A program made the position numbers and the translations under genes. From Microbacteriaceae bacterium PS02066 (GTDB lineage: Bacteria; Actinomycetota; Actinomycetes; Actinomycetales; Microbacteriaceae): DNA of 64,000 nucleotides. Below, piece by piece: positions 42,081 to 50,208 of this stretch. The stretch lies in the NCBI GenBank assembly GCA_029959545.1, contig JASCPH010000009.1, positions 1-64,000 of the forward strand. Reading direction: 5' to 3'. The notes under the pieces were generated by a model. That model saw only the letters and a program-made list of their open reading frames with translations. It did no database searches and had not been told where the DNA came from. The stretch's first letter is position 1. Every line of letters starts with the position of its first letter.

Positions 42081-43856
42081 GTGATCGCTCGTCTATTGGT
42101 GTACGACCGGACGCGGTGGGAGTTGCTCTACGGCGCCCTGCTGATCGCGGTGGTCACGGGGCTCGTCGCAGGCGGATCGTTCTTCCACCGCGACGATTTC
42201 GTCTACGCCGAGTTCTTCCAGCTCAACGCGTTGACGCCCGAGGTCTTCTTCCGCTCGTGGTTCGGCCATTTCGTGCCCGGCTACATCGCGTTCCTCACCG
42301 CGTTCCTGTCCGTGTTCGGGCTGTCTTGGCCCGCGGCACTCGCCTTCACCGCCGCGATCAATGTGGGCGCGTTCGTCGCCATCACACGCGCGCTCGACGC
42401 GGTGGTCGGCAAGGCCCGCTTCAACGTGATCGCCGGCCTCGCCTTCAGCCTGTCGCTCGGCCCCCTGGCTTCGAGGCTCTGGTGGGCGGCAACGCTCACC
42501 AATATGCTCGCCCTCGCGCTGGGCCTGGCGGTCCTGGGCTGCGCCACGCGCTGGGTGATCCACCGCCGCGCCGTGTATCTCGTCGCCGCGCTCGCCCTCT
42601 ACGTTGTCGCCTTGGCGATGAGCGAGAAGAACCTCTTGTTCTCCCTGCACATCGCCATGTGGTGCGCACTCGTCATCTGGCGCGGGCGACCGCTGGCGGA
42701 ACGTGCCCGAGAGGTCTTGCGCACGTGGCCCCTCTGGGCGGGTCTGCTGCTGATTTCTCTCGTCGAGGTCGTCGTCTTCATGACCGGCAGTTACATCGAG
42801 GAGTCCGGAACATCACCGTCCATCTCCGTGTCGCTCGCGTTCATCGTCGACAGCGTCGCGGGCGGGTTGATCCCGTCGGTCTTCGGCCTGGACATGGAGA
42901 AGGTCGTCTCGTCTCTCCTGGATCCGCGGATCGTGGCGGCGGCGGCGGTGTTCATCGCGTTCGTCATTTGGACCATCGTTCGTGTGCGATCAAACATGGG
43001 AGTGTGGGCATTCGCTCTCATCGGCACCCTCGCGAACGTGGTTGCCGTCTCTCGCCGCGCGGACGTGCTCGGCATCACAGGCGGGCGGAACTTGCGTTAC
43101 CTGTTGGAGAGCACCGCTCTCCTGTGGCTGGCGGTCGGCGTGGTGGTCGTGGTGACTCTGCGCGCGGGGATGAAGAGCGTCGAGACCGCAACGGCCCGAC
43201 GTAACCGCGTCGCGAGCATCGGCGTCGCAGCTGTCGGCATCCTGGTGTTCGCCCTGTCGACGGCGTCGTGGTCGCAGAGCCTCGCGCACGCGGTCGAACG
43301 GAACGAGGGCCGCGAAGCACGCGTGTGGGTCGAGGCGCTCCGCGAGAGCCTGCCACAGCCGCCACCTCCGCTCATCGACTCGCCGTTGCCCGAGTCCTTC
43401 GGCCTCCCCCCGCTCCACCCCTACGACATGGTGGCGGCCGCCCTGCCGAGCCTGGGCTGGAAAGATGTCCGCACGACGACATCGCTCGAGGGAGCCTGGG
43501 TTGTCGGGCCCGATGGTTCCGCGGGCCCCGCGACTATCGCGAACCCTCACGTCGCGCTCTCGGAAAGCGAGTGCAGCGATGGAAGCACCAACATCGCCGT
43601 GCCTCGAGCTCAGAGCGGCGGGCGTTCGTTCGTCATTCTGGAGTTCTCCCGCGCCACCGGCAGCACCGTTGCCTTCCTGTTCGACGATGGTTGGACGACG
43701 ATCGAACGCCCGGAGCAGTCCGGGGCGGTCGCCGTGTACATTCCGGGTCCCATCGACGGCGACCTGCAGATCAGCACCCAGGGCAACGCGATGTGTGTCG
43801 ATTCCGTGATCGTCGGCGACATCGTCCCCTCTCCGACTCCGCGCGAAGGGGACTGA
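42081..43856 (+). CDS. GT-C-like multi-pass membrane protein
   Basis: 591 aa with about 10 transmembrane helices in residues 15-420 and a C-terminal extracytoplasmic domain of ~170 residues. The first external loop carries the acidic pair in FFHRDDFVYAEFF, typical of GT-C glycosyltransferases that use polyprenyl-phosphate sugars. It precedes a GtrB-like/GtrA-like pair, so it may be the third member of a Gtr-type three-component glycan-modifying set. No specific family recognised; an alternative is a dolichyl-phosphate-mannose-protein mannosyltransferase relative. Confidence 0.75.
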   Translation: MIARLLVYDRTRWELLYGALLIAVVTGLVAGGSFFHRDDFVYAEFFQLNALTPEVFFRSWFGHFVPGYIAFLTAFLSVFGLSWPAALAFTAAINVGAFVAITRALDAVVGKARFNVIAGLAFSLSLGPLASRLWWAATLTNMLALALGLAVLGCATRWVIHRRAVYLVAALALYVVALAMSEKNLLFSLHIAMWCALVIWRGRPLAERAREVLRTWPLWAGLLLISLVEVVVFMTGSYIEESGTSPSISVSLAFIVDSVAGGLIPSVFGLDMEKVVSSLLDPRIVAAAAVFIAFVIWTIVRVRSNMGVWAFALIGTLANVVAVSRRADVLGITGGRNLRYLLESTALLWLAVGVVVVVTLRAGMKSVETATARRNRVASIGVAAVGILVFALSTASWSQSLAHAVERNEGREARVWVEALRESLPQPPPPLIDSPLPESFGLPPLHPYDMVAAALPSLGWKDVRTTTSLEGAWVVGPDGSAGPATIANPHVALSESECSDGSTNIAVPRAQSGGRSFVILEFSRATGSTVAFLFDDGWTTIERPEQSGAVAVYIPGPIDGDLQISTQGNAMCVDSVIVGDIVPSPTPREGD

Positions 43857-44093
43857 CGATCAGCACGCGACACCTCTCCGAGACATCGGTAGGGCGAAGC
43901 GCCGAGTTCCCCGAGTTTCCCAGCGCAGGCGGACGGTGTCTCGCAGACCGCGACAGTACACTGGTGGGGAAGACAACGAATCGATGCCGTCGCGCAGCGA
44001 CAACACCGATGGAGGACGGCGCGCCCCGTCTCGTCCGCGCGGTGCGGGCCCGTGGCCGCGAACGCCGGTGGGTCCTCCGTCAGAAGGAATCTC

Positions 44094-45206
44094 ATGAGTG
44101 AACATCCTGCGATCCCGTTCAATGATCTGTCGCGCGGGTTGCAGCGTGATCGCGAGAGCCTGTTGCGCGCTGCGGCGGAGGTCATCGATTCAGGGTACGC
44201 AGTCCACGGCACTCAGCATCGGGCGTTCGAGTCCGAACTCGCGGCGTACGTCGGTGTGGACCACGCGGTCGGTGTCGCCAATGGCACGGACGCGCTCGAA
44301 CTCGCGATCAAAGCGGTTCGCCCCGCTGACCGCTCCGTGGTGATCACCGCTGGAAACGCTGGTGGATACACCTCGACCGCCGTCGTGCGCGCCGGCCTGA
44401 CCCCCCGGTATGCGGACGTGGACCCCACGACGTTGTGTCTGACGGCGGACACGGTACGCGACCTGATCGACGACGAGGTCGGCGTCGTCGTCGTCACTCA
44501 TCTCTATGGACACGTCGGCGAGGTTTCTGCGTTGCGCGCGCTGTGCGACACCAGAGGAATCGCCCTTGTCGAGGACTGCGCGCAGGCGATCGGGGCAGAC
44601 TCACCCTCGGGCCGAGCCGGAACATTCGGTCACGCGGCGACAATCAGCTTCTACCCGACGAAGAACCTCGGTGCGGTCGGGGACGGTGGTGCGGTCGTCA
44701 CACGATCTCAGCACGTGGCAGACCGCGTGCGGCAGCTACGTCAGTACGGGTGGAGCACCAAGTACGACGCCGCACTATCAGGGGGAACCAATTCGCGCCT
44801 CGACGAGATGCAAGCTGCCTTCCTGAGGGTTCGCCTCCCCCTGGTCGACGGCTTCAATCAGCGTCGGCGGGACATCATCGCGCGGTACGGAACCGCCGCG
44901 TCCGGCGTCGACCCGGAGGCGCTCGCCGTCTTGCCTGCCCTCGGCGGCCACGGCGCCCACCTCGCCATCTGCCGCAGCCGCAAGCGGGACGCCGTTCGTG
45001 CGCGACTGCGCGAAGCGGGCATAGCCACCGATGTGCACTTCCCCCTCCCCGATTGGACGCAAGCGGCTTTCGCTCGGTACGCCCCTTCGGCGCCACTCCC
45101 GCACACCGAGGCAGCGTGCAATGAGGTGTTCAGCCTGCCACTCTTTCCGGAACTGTCCGAGGCCGAGGTGGAGCGCGTGTGCGCGACGCTGAGGAGCGTC
45201 GCGTGA
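44094..45206 (+). CDS. fdtB: DegT/DnrJ/EryC1 aminotransferase, FdtB/QdtB-like
   Basis: 370 aa PLP enzyme. GVANGTDALELAIKA, ITAGNAGGYTSTAVVRAGL, EDCAQAIGADSPSGRAGTFG, and the PLP-lysine motif FYPTKNLGAVGDGGAV. With RmlA/RmlB (30.5-32.4 kb) and the ketoisomerase encoded at 46.5 kb it would make a dTDP-3-amino-3,6-dideoxyhexose (Fuc3N or Qui3N). ATG 44094 follows AGAAGGAA. Upstream is a 237-base gap with a TACACT box at 43957. The gene is joined to the next by a GTGA overlap. Confidence 0.9.
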   Translation: MSEHPAIPFNDLSRGLQRDRESLLRAAAEVIDSGYAVHGTQHRAFESELAAYVGVDHAVGVANGTDALELAIKAVRPADRSVVITAGNAGGYTSTAVVRAGLTPRYADVDPTTLCLTADTVRDLIDDEVGVVVVTHLYGHVGEVSALRALCDTRGIALVEDCAQAIGADSPSGRAGTFGHAATISFYPTKNLGAVGDGGAVVTRSQHVADRVRQLRQYGWSTKYDAALSGGTNSRLDEMQAAFLRVRLPLVDGFNQRRRDIIARYGTAASGVDPEALAVLPALGGHGAHLAICRSRKRDAVRARLREAGIATDVHFPLPDWTQAAFARYAPSAPLPHTEAACNEVFSLPLFPELSEAEVERVCATLRSVA

Positions 45207-46132
45207 CGGCCTTCTCGATCGTCATCCCGGTGTACGGCAACGAGGAGAACATCCCTTCCCTCGTCGCCCGTCTCAACGAGCTCATGCGCGACCTCCCCGC
45301 GGACACCGAGGTGGTGTTCGTCGTGGACGGTTCACCCGATGGCTCCTACGAAGCGCTTGTCGCCGCCCTACCCGATGCGGGATTCCACTCTCAGCTGCTT
45401 CAGCACTCGCGTAACTTCGGCTCCTTCGCGGCGATCCGCACTGGCCTCGCCGCGGCACGGGGGGAAGCGATCGGCGTCATGGCCGCCGACCTGCAAGAGC
45501 CCGCAGAGCTGATGATCGAGTTCTCCCGCACCTTGTCGACGGGCGCGCTCGACGTCGTCGTGGGCCGCCGGACAGCTCGCAACGACCCCGCGTTGTCGAG
45601 CATCGGTGCGCGGACGTTCTGGGGTATGTACCGTCGATTCATCGCTCGTGACATGCCGCCCGGGGGCGTCGACGTCTTCGGATGCACCCGGGCTGTTGCG
45701 CAACAGCTGGTCCAGATGACCGAGGCGAACTCGAGTCTCGTTGCTCAACTGTATTGGGTGGGTTTTCGCCGAGCCGAGATCCCCTACGAACGCCAACCGC
45801 GCCAAGAGGGAAAGAGCCGTTGGACTCTGCGCAAGCGTCTCAAGTACCTCCTCGACAGCGTGTTCGCTTTCACGAACATTCCTTTGGACGTGCTCTTGGT
45901 CGGCGGCGTGCTCGGAGGTTTCCTCGTCGTGATCGTCGCGATGGTGATCCTCGGCTACTACCTCGCCGGACAGATCAATGAACCCGGATACGTGCCCCTG
46001 ATGCTGACGATCTTGTTCTCGACGTTCCTCACGATCACCTCGATTGGGATCGTCGGCGCATACGTTTGGCGAATCTTCGACAACACCAAGCAACGCCCCA
46101 CGGCCATCGTGATGAAGCGCGAGGAGTGGTGA
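45203..46132 (+). CDS. GT2 polyprenyl-phosphate sugar transferase, GtrB-like
   Basis: 309 aa. FSIVIPVYGNEENIPSLVARL, VVFVVDGSPDGSYEAL, RNFGSFAAIRTGLAAA and VMAADLQEPAEL match bactoprenyl-phosphate glucosyltransferases, including two C-terminal transmembrane helices (PLDVLLVGGVLGGFLVV and the MLTILFSTFLTITSIGIVGAYV region). It transfers a sugar to undecaprenyl phosphate. The GTG start overlaps fdtB's stop, suggesting that the transferred sugar may be the amino sugar made by neighbouring enzymes. Confidence 0.88.
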   Translation: MTAFSIVIPVYGNEENIPSLVARLNELMRDLPADTEVVFVVDGSPDGSYEALVAALPDAGFHSQLLQHSRNFGSFAAIRTGLAAARGEAIGVMAADLQEPAELMIEFSRTLSTGALDVVVGRRTARNDPALSSIGARTFWGMYRRFIARDMPPGGVDVFGCTRAVAQQLVQMTEANSSLVAQLYWVGFRRAEIPYERQPRQEGKSRWTLRKRLKYLLDSVFAFTNIPLDVLLVGGVLGGFLVVIVAMVILGYYLAGQINEPGYVPLMLTILFSTFLTITSIGIVGAYVWRIFDNTKQRPTAIVMKREEW

Positions 46133-46533
46133 CAGCCGTTCCGAATGGACGCCGCACCACGCGCCAAGCGGCGTGGCGGTTCCTCGTGATCGGTGCGACG
46201 AACACGCTCGTGACCACGGCAGTATTGGTCGGGCTCAGCTATGTCATGCCCGGGTGGCTGGCCTATACGATCTCTTTCGGCCTGGGATTGGTGTACTCCA
46301 CCGTGTTTGCCGCGAGGTGGGTGTTCACGCGCGACGGCTCCCCGCGCGCAGCGATCGCATACGCGCTCTGTTACGTCGTCATCTTCCTGGTCGGGCTCGT
46401 TGTCATCGCGGGTATCGAGGCCCTGGCGTGGCCCGCGTTCGCGAACGCCCTGAGCGTCGTGGTCACCGCACCTTTGGGTTTCGTGGCGGGTCGGATTGTT
46501 TTTGCAGAGCGTGAGAAAGGTCGACATGACTGA
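46129..46533 (+). CDS. GtrA-like flippase family protein
   Basis: 134 aa with four transmembrane helices. RFLVIGATNTLVTTAVLVGL and FGLGLVYSTVFAARWVFTRDGSP are the GtrA (PF04138) signature. GtrA proteins are proposed to flip polyprenyl-phosphate sugar to the outer face. GTG overlaps the GtrB stop; the end overlaps the next gene by 8 bases. It completes a GtrA/GtrB pair. Confidence 0.9.
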   Translation: MTAVPNGRRTTRQAAWRFLVIGATNTLVTTAVLVGLSYVMPGWLAYTISFGLGLVYSTVFAARWVFTRDGSPRAAIAYALCYVVIFLVGLVVIAGIEALAWPAFANALSVVVTAPLGFVAGRIVFAEREKGRHD

Positions 46534-47440
46534 CACGGCAGGCTACTTCGTACACGAGAACGGAATCTGCGAGAGCACGGCGGTGGGCAGCGGCACCAGG
46601 ATCTGGGCGTTCTCACACGTGCTCCCCGGTGCCGTGATCGGTGACGACGTCAACGTCAATGACCACGTCTTCGTGGAGAACGATGTCCGAATCGGCGACC
46701 GAGTGACGCTCAAGTCGGGCGTCCAGATCTGGGACGGAATCCGTTTGGGCGATGACGTCTTCGTCGGCCCCAATGTCACCTTCACCAACGACCGATTCCC
46801 CCGCAGCAAGCAGTACCCCGATTCCTTCGCCACGACAGTGATCGAAGACGGCGCATCACTTGGCGGAGGAGCGGTGATCCTGCCTGGCATCCGCGTCGGA
46901 CGGAGGGCCATGGTGGGAGCGGGCGCCGTCGTGACGAAGGATGTGCCGCCCTACGCGATCGTCGTCGGGAATCCCGCCCGTATCGTCGGATACACCGAGA
47001 CAGCAGGAGGTCATGTTCCCGAGACGGCCCCCGTCGCGGGAACGACTGCGGGGTTGACGCGTTTGCGGACGGTGAGCGACATCCGCGGAGCGCTACTCCC
47101 GATCGATCTTCCCGGCGATCTTCCGTTCGAGGCGCAGCGGGTGTTCTTCGTTTACGGAGTTCCGTCGAAGGAGGTGCGCGGTGAACATGCGCACCGGCAG
47201 TGCGAACAGTTCCTCGTCTGCCTGACCGGTAGCGTCTCGTGCATCGTGGATGACGGCAAGGACCGAAGCGCCTACGTGCTCGACGATCCGTCACTCGGCC
47301 TCTACATGCCGAAGATGACATGGGGCACCCAGTACGACTACAGCCCCGATGCTGTGCTGATCGTCTTCGCATCCCATCCGTACGACGATGGCGACTACAT
47401 CCGCGACTATGAGGAGTTCCGGGAATTGGCGAACTCTTGA
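46526..47440 (+). CDS. Fused N-acetyltransferase / dTDP-sugar 3,4-ketoisomerase (FdtD-like)
   Basis: 304 aa with two domains. Residues ~15-165 are a left-handed beta-helix acetyltransferase with hexapeptide repeats (IGDDVNVNDHVFVEND, LGDDVFVGPNVTF, RRAMVGAGAVVTKDVPPYAIVVGNPARIVG). Residues ~180-304 are a WxcM/FdtA-type cupin with GEHAHRQCEQFLVCLTGSV and PKMTWGTQYDYSPDAVLIVFAS. Together with the aminotransferase they would make dTDP-3-acetamido-3,6-dideoxyhexose (Fuc3NAc or Qui3NAc). A bifunctional enzyme with these two activities (FdtD) is known in Shewanella. A GAAAGG site precedes ATG 46526. Confidence 0.87.
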   Translation: MTDTAGYFVHENGICESTAVGSGTRIWAFSHVLPGAVIGDDVNVNDHVFVENDVRIGDRVTLKSGVQIWDGIRLGDDVFVGPNVTFTNDRFPRSKQYPDSFATTVIEDGASLGGGAVILPGIRVGRRAMVGAGAVVTKDVPPYAIVVGNPARIVGYTETAGGHVPETAPVAGTTAGLTRLRTVSDIRGALLPIDLPGDLPFEAQRVFFVYGVPSKEVRGEHAHRQCEQFLVCLTGSVSCIVDDGKDRSAYVLDDPSLGLYMPKMTWGTQYDYSPDAVLIVFASHPYDDGDYIRDYEEFRELANS

Positions 47441-48069
47441 ATGCGGATGCGGATGCGGGACGGCGTGCGGGGGGGACGAACCCTCCCGGCTCCGAGATCG
47501 CCTCCCTGCCGGGCGACCGCGCTGGCAGAACGTGGTGCCTCTTCTTGGACCGCGATGGCGTCATCAACGAGAGGATCCGCGACGGCTACGTCCGCACATG
47601 GGACGGTTTTCATTTCCTCCCCGGCGTTCTCGACGCGCTTCGGTCGCTCGCGGCGTGGGCACCGCGCATCGTCGTCGTGACGAACCAGCAGGGCGTCGGC
47701 AAGCGACTCATGAGCGCGGATGCTCTAGACGAGATCCACCGCCAGATGGTCAGCGACGTGGCGCAGGCGGGCGGGCGCATCGACGCCGTGCAGTACTGCC
47801 CGCATCTGGCGTCCGAGGAATGCACGTGCCGCAAACCCCTGCCGGGAATGGCGACGGCTTATCTGGACGCGCACCCCGACATCGACGGTTCACTGAGCAT
47901 CATGGTCGGCGACACCGACTCCGACATCGAAATGGCGCGGCGATTGGGTGCCATCACCGGGGGCTGCGTCGCCGTGCGCATCGACGGCGCGCAGGACCCG
48001 TGTGCAGACCTGACGTTCATCGGTCTGACGGAGTTCGCCGCCGCCGTCGACGCGGCGCGTAGGTCTTAA
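47437..48069 (+). CDS. gmhB: HAD-type D-glycero-manno-heptose 1,7-bisphosphate phosphatase (GmhB-like)
   Basis: 210 aa. HAD motif I is CLFLDRDGVINERIRDGYVR, motif II is IVVVTNQQGVGKRLMS, the zinc loop CPHLASEECTCRKPLPGM has three Cys plus His, and motif IV is SIMVGDTDSDIEMA. The zinc loop is characteristic of GmhB. The only upstream start is TTG 47437 (TTGA overlap with the previous stop), giving a ~30-residue extra N-terminus that starts with a short GCGGAT tandem. It converges with gmhA by a 4-base overlap and acts in the same pathway. Confidence 0.87.
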   Translation: MNADADAGRRAGGTNPPGSEIASLPGDRAGRTWCLFLDRDGVINERIRDGYVRTWDGFHFLPGVLDALRSLAAWAPRIVVVTNQQGVGKRLMSADALDEIHRQMVSDVAQAGGRIDAVQYCPHLASEECTCRKPLPGMATAYLDAHPDIDGSLSIMVGDTDSDIEMARRLGAITGGCVAVRIDGAQDPCADLTFIGLTEFAAAVDAARRS

Positions 48070-48647
48070 TCCGTCGAGTAGCCGAAGCCGTCTTCGATCG
48101 CCTGCATGAGCGAGTGGATGACCACGAGCTCTGACTCCTGGATGCGGTCCGCCCAGCGACTCTCCCCCAGGGCGAACGAAACGTCAGCCACCTCTGAGAT
48201 CGCTGTCCGGGCGGGACCCGAGGAGGCCACGACCGTCCCGCCGGCGGCCTTCATCGCCTCGGCGGCACGCAAGACGTTGGCGGACTTCCCGCTCGTGCTC
48301 AGCGCGAGCAGCACGTCTCCGGGACGCGCGAGGGCCTCGATGAACTTCGAGAACACGTACTCATAGCCGTAGTCGTTCGCCACGCACGTCAGGTGCGAGG
48401 GGTCCGAGATCGCGATCGCGCGCAGCGGCGGACGACTGGCACGGAATCGCCCCGTCAACTCCTCCGCGAAGTGCTGCGCGTTGGTCATGGAACCGCCGTT
48501 GCCGCACGCGAAGAGAGTGCCCCCGCTCTTGAGACTCGTGACCATCAGGTCGGAGGCGCGCTCGAACGCGAGCCCGAAGCTCTCGTCATTCGCGAGCGCC
48601 GTCATACGCGCCGCGTTTTCGAGGAGATTGTCTGCGACGACACTCAT
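48066..48647 (-). CDS. gmhA: Sedoheptulose 7-phosphate isomerase (GmhA-like)
   Basis: 193 aa SIS-domain protein: LFACGNGGSMTNAQHFAEELTGRF, VFSKFIEALARPGDVLLALSTSGKSANVLRA. These match GmhA/LpcA, which makes D-glycero-D-manno-heptose 7-phosphate, the first step of ADP-heptose synthesis. ATG 48647 is preceded by GGAAGGTG at good spacing; the GTG at 48656 is less likely. It lies just downstream of hldE on the same strand. Confidence 0.92.
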   Translation of the reverse strand: MSVVADNLLENAARMTALANDESFGLAFERASDLMVTSLKSGGTLFACGNGGSMTNAQHFAEELTGRFRASRPPLRAIAISDPSHLTCVANDYGYEYVFSKFIEALARPGDVLLALSTSGKSANVLRAAEAMKAAGGTVVASSGPARTAISEVADVSFALGESRWADRIQESELVVIHSLMQAIEDGFGYSTD

Positions 48648-48674
48648 GCCGTTCACCTTCCCGTTCTCGCCGCG

Positions 48675-50159
48675 TCAGTCGCGGCGCACCTGCTGCCCCT
48701 GCGACAGCCTTGTCGTGGAGACGCCGTCGAGCAGCGAGACGATGTGTACCGTCCCACCCCAGGCTTTGGCGTCGTCGCCCCCCACCACCTCATCGGGTCG
48801 GTAATCCGAGCCCTTGACGATCACATCAGGGCGGATGGCACGGATAAGGTCGCGGGGCGTGTCCTGTTCGAACACCGTGACGAAGTCGACGTAGCGCACG
48901 GCATCGAGCACCGCCATCCGGTCCGCTTGGGGCTGCAGCGGTCGCGCCGGGCCCTTCAGTCGCGCGGTCGAGGCGTCCGAGTTGACGCCGACGACGAGCA
49001 CGTCACCCAGACCGCGAGCCTCTTTCAGCAGGCTCACGTGACCCGCGTGCAGCAGATCGAACACGCCGTTCGCGAACACGACCCGCTTGCCCGCTGCCTT
49101 CTCGACCGCGACGAGCTGCGCCAGCTCCTCCCAGTCCTCGATCGTTCCGGGGCGGTCCTCGGGAGCGGATTCCACGAGCAGCTCGTTGAGGAGGTCGGCG
49201 GCGGTGACGACGGCGGTCCCGGGACGCCCGCAGGCGATTCCCGCGGCCATGTTGCCCACCTGCACGGCCTGGAGGATCGTCATCCCGCTCGCGAGGCCGA
49301 CAGCGATGCCCGAGATCATCGAGTCCCCGGCACCGGACACGTCGGAGACGAGTCGAGCGCGGGTGGGGATGCGGGTGCGGGAGTGCTTCTCGATGACTTC
49401 GACGCCGATCGCCGACAACGACACGGCGAGGGCGCCAATGCCCTCCACCAGCAGTCGTTGCGCGATCGTGTCGAGGCTCGCCTCGTCCGGGGCGGATGCC
49501 GTGAGGCCCGCCATCTGCGAAGCCTCGGCGAAATTGGGCTTGACGACGGTCGCACCCCGGTACTTCCGTATGTCGTCCGATTTGGGGTCCGCGATCACCG
49601 GAACGCTGTACGTCTGCGCCACCGCGACGATCCTGGCCACCAGGGCCGCGTCGAGAAGTCCCTTCGCGTAGTCGGAGATCACGACCGCTGTGGCTCGAGA
49701 GTTCCCTTCCAGCGCGTCTTGCAGCGCTCCGACCACCTCGTCCGCGCTGACGGTATCGAGCGCGGCCTTGTCCTCGCGATCGAGCCGGACGATCTGCTGC
49801 TGACCCGCCACGACACGGAGCTTCTCGATGGTGGGCGCGTCGCCACGCTGCACCCGCACGGTCGACACCCCCGCGTGTTCGAGGATGCGCTCCAACTCAC
49901 GACCGGACGCATCCAGCGCCCAGGACGTGATCAAGGTCGTACGCGCACCCAGCGCCGCGATGTTCATGGCTGCGTTGGCCGCGCCACCTGCGACGCTGCG
50001 GTCCTGATGCACCTGGAGGACGGGAATCGGCGCCTCCGGCGAGATGCGGTTGACCACGCCCTCCACGTACCGATCCAGCATGGCGTCGCCGATCACGATG
50101 ACGTGCGTGTCCTCGAACTCGAGGAGATGACGCGGGGTGATCAATGACGAAGAGAGCAT
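48675..50159 (-). CDS. hldE: Bifunctional heptose 7-phosphate kinase / heptose 1-phosphate adenylyltransferase
   Basis: 494 aa. Residues ~15-325 are a ribokinase-like kinase: GGAANAAMNIAALGA and SDVSGAGDSMISGI with the catalytic Asp. Residues ~360-494 are a cytidylyltransferase-fold domain: VFANGVFDLLHAGHVSLL (HxGH) and VIVKGSDYRPDEVVGG. This is the usual HldE architecture, which makes ADP-D-glycero-beta-D-manno-heptose. The pathway is standard in Gram-negatives and less common in actinobacteria. The start is ATG 50159; residues before it lack similarity. Confidence 0.94.
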   Translation of the reverse strand: MLSSSLITPRHLLEFEDTHVIVIGDAMLDRYVEGVVNRISPEAPIPVLQVHQDRSVAGGAANAAMNIAALGARTTLITSWALDASGRELERILEHAGVSTVRVQRGDAPTIEKLRVVAGQQQIVRLDREDKAALDTVSADEVVGALQDALEGNSRATAVVISDYAKGLLDAALVARIVAVAQTYSVPVIADPKSDDIRKYRGATVVKPNFAEASQMAGLTASAPDEASLDTIAQRLLVEGIGALAVSLSAIGVEVIEKHSRTRIPTRARLVSDVSGAGDSMISGIAVGLASGMTILQAVQVGNMAAGIACGRPGTAVVTAADLLNELLVESAPEDRPGTIEDWEELAQLVAVEKAAGKRVVFANGVFDLLHAGHVSLLKEARGLGDVLVVGVNSDASTARLKGPARPLQPQADRMAVLDAVRYVDFVTVFEQDTPRDLIRAIRPDVIVKGSDYRPDEVVGGDDAKAWGGTVHIVSLLDGVSTTRLSQGQQVRRD

Positions 50160-50208
50160 GGATGGTTCCAGAGCTTGATTCGAGCAGGACCGAACGAGAC
50201 TATCCGAC

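Noticed and set aside
47441-47460. GCGGAT tandem at the start of gmhB as a phase-variable tract
   Set aside because: The unit is six bases, so gain or loss keeps the frame; only about three units exist.
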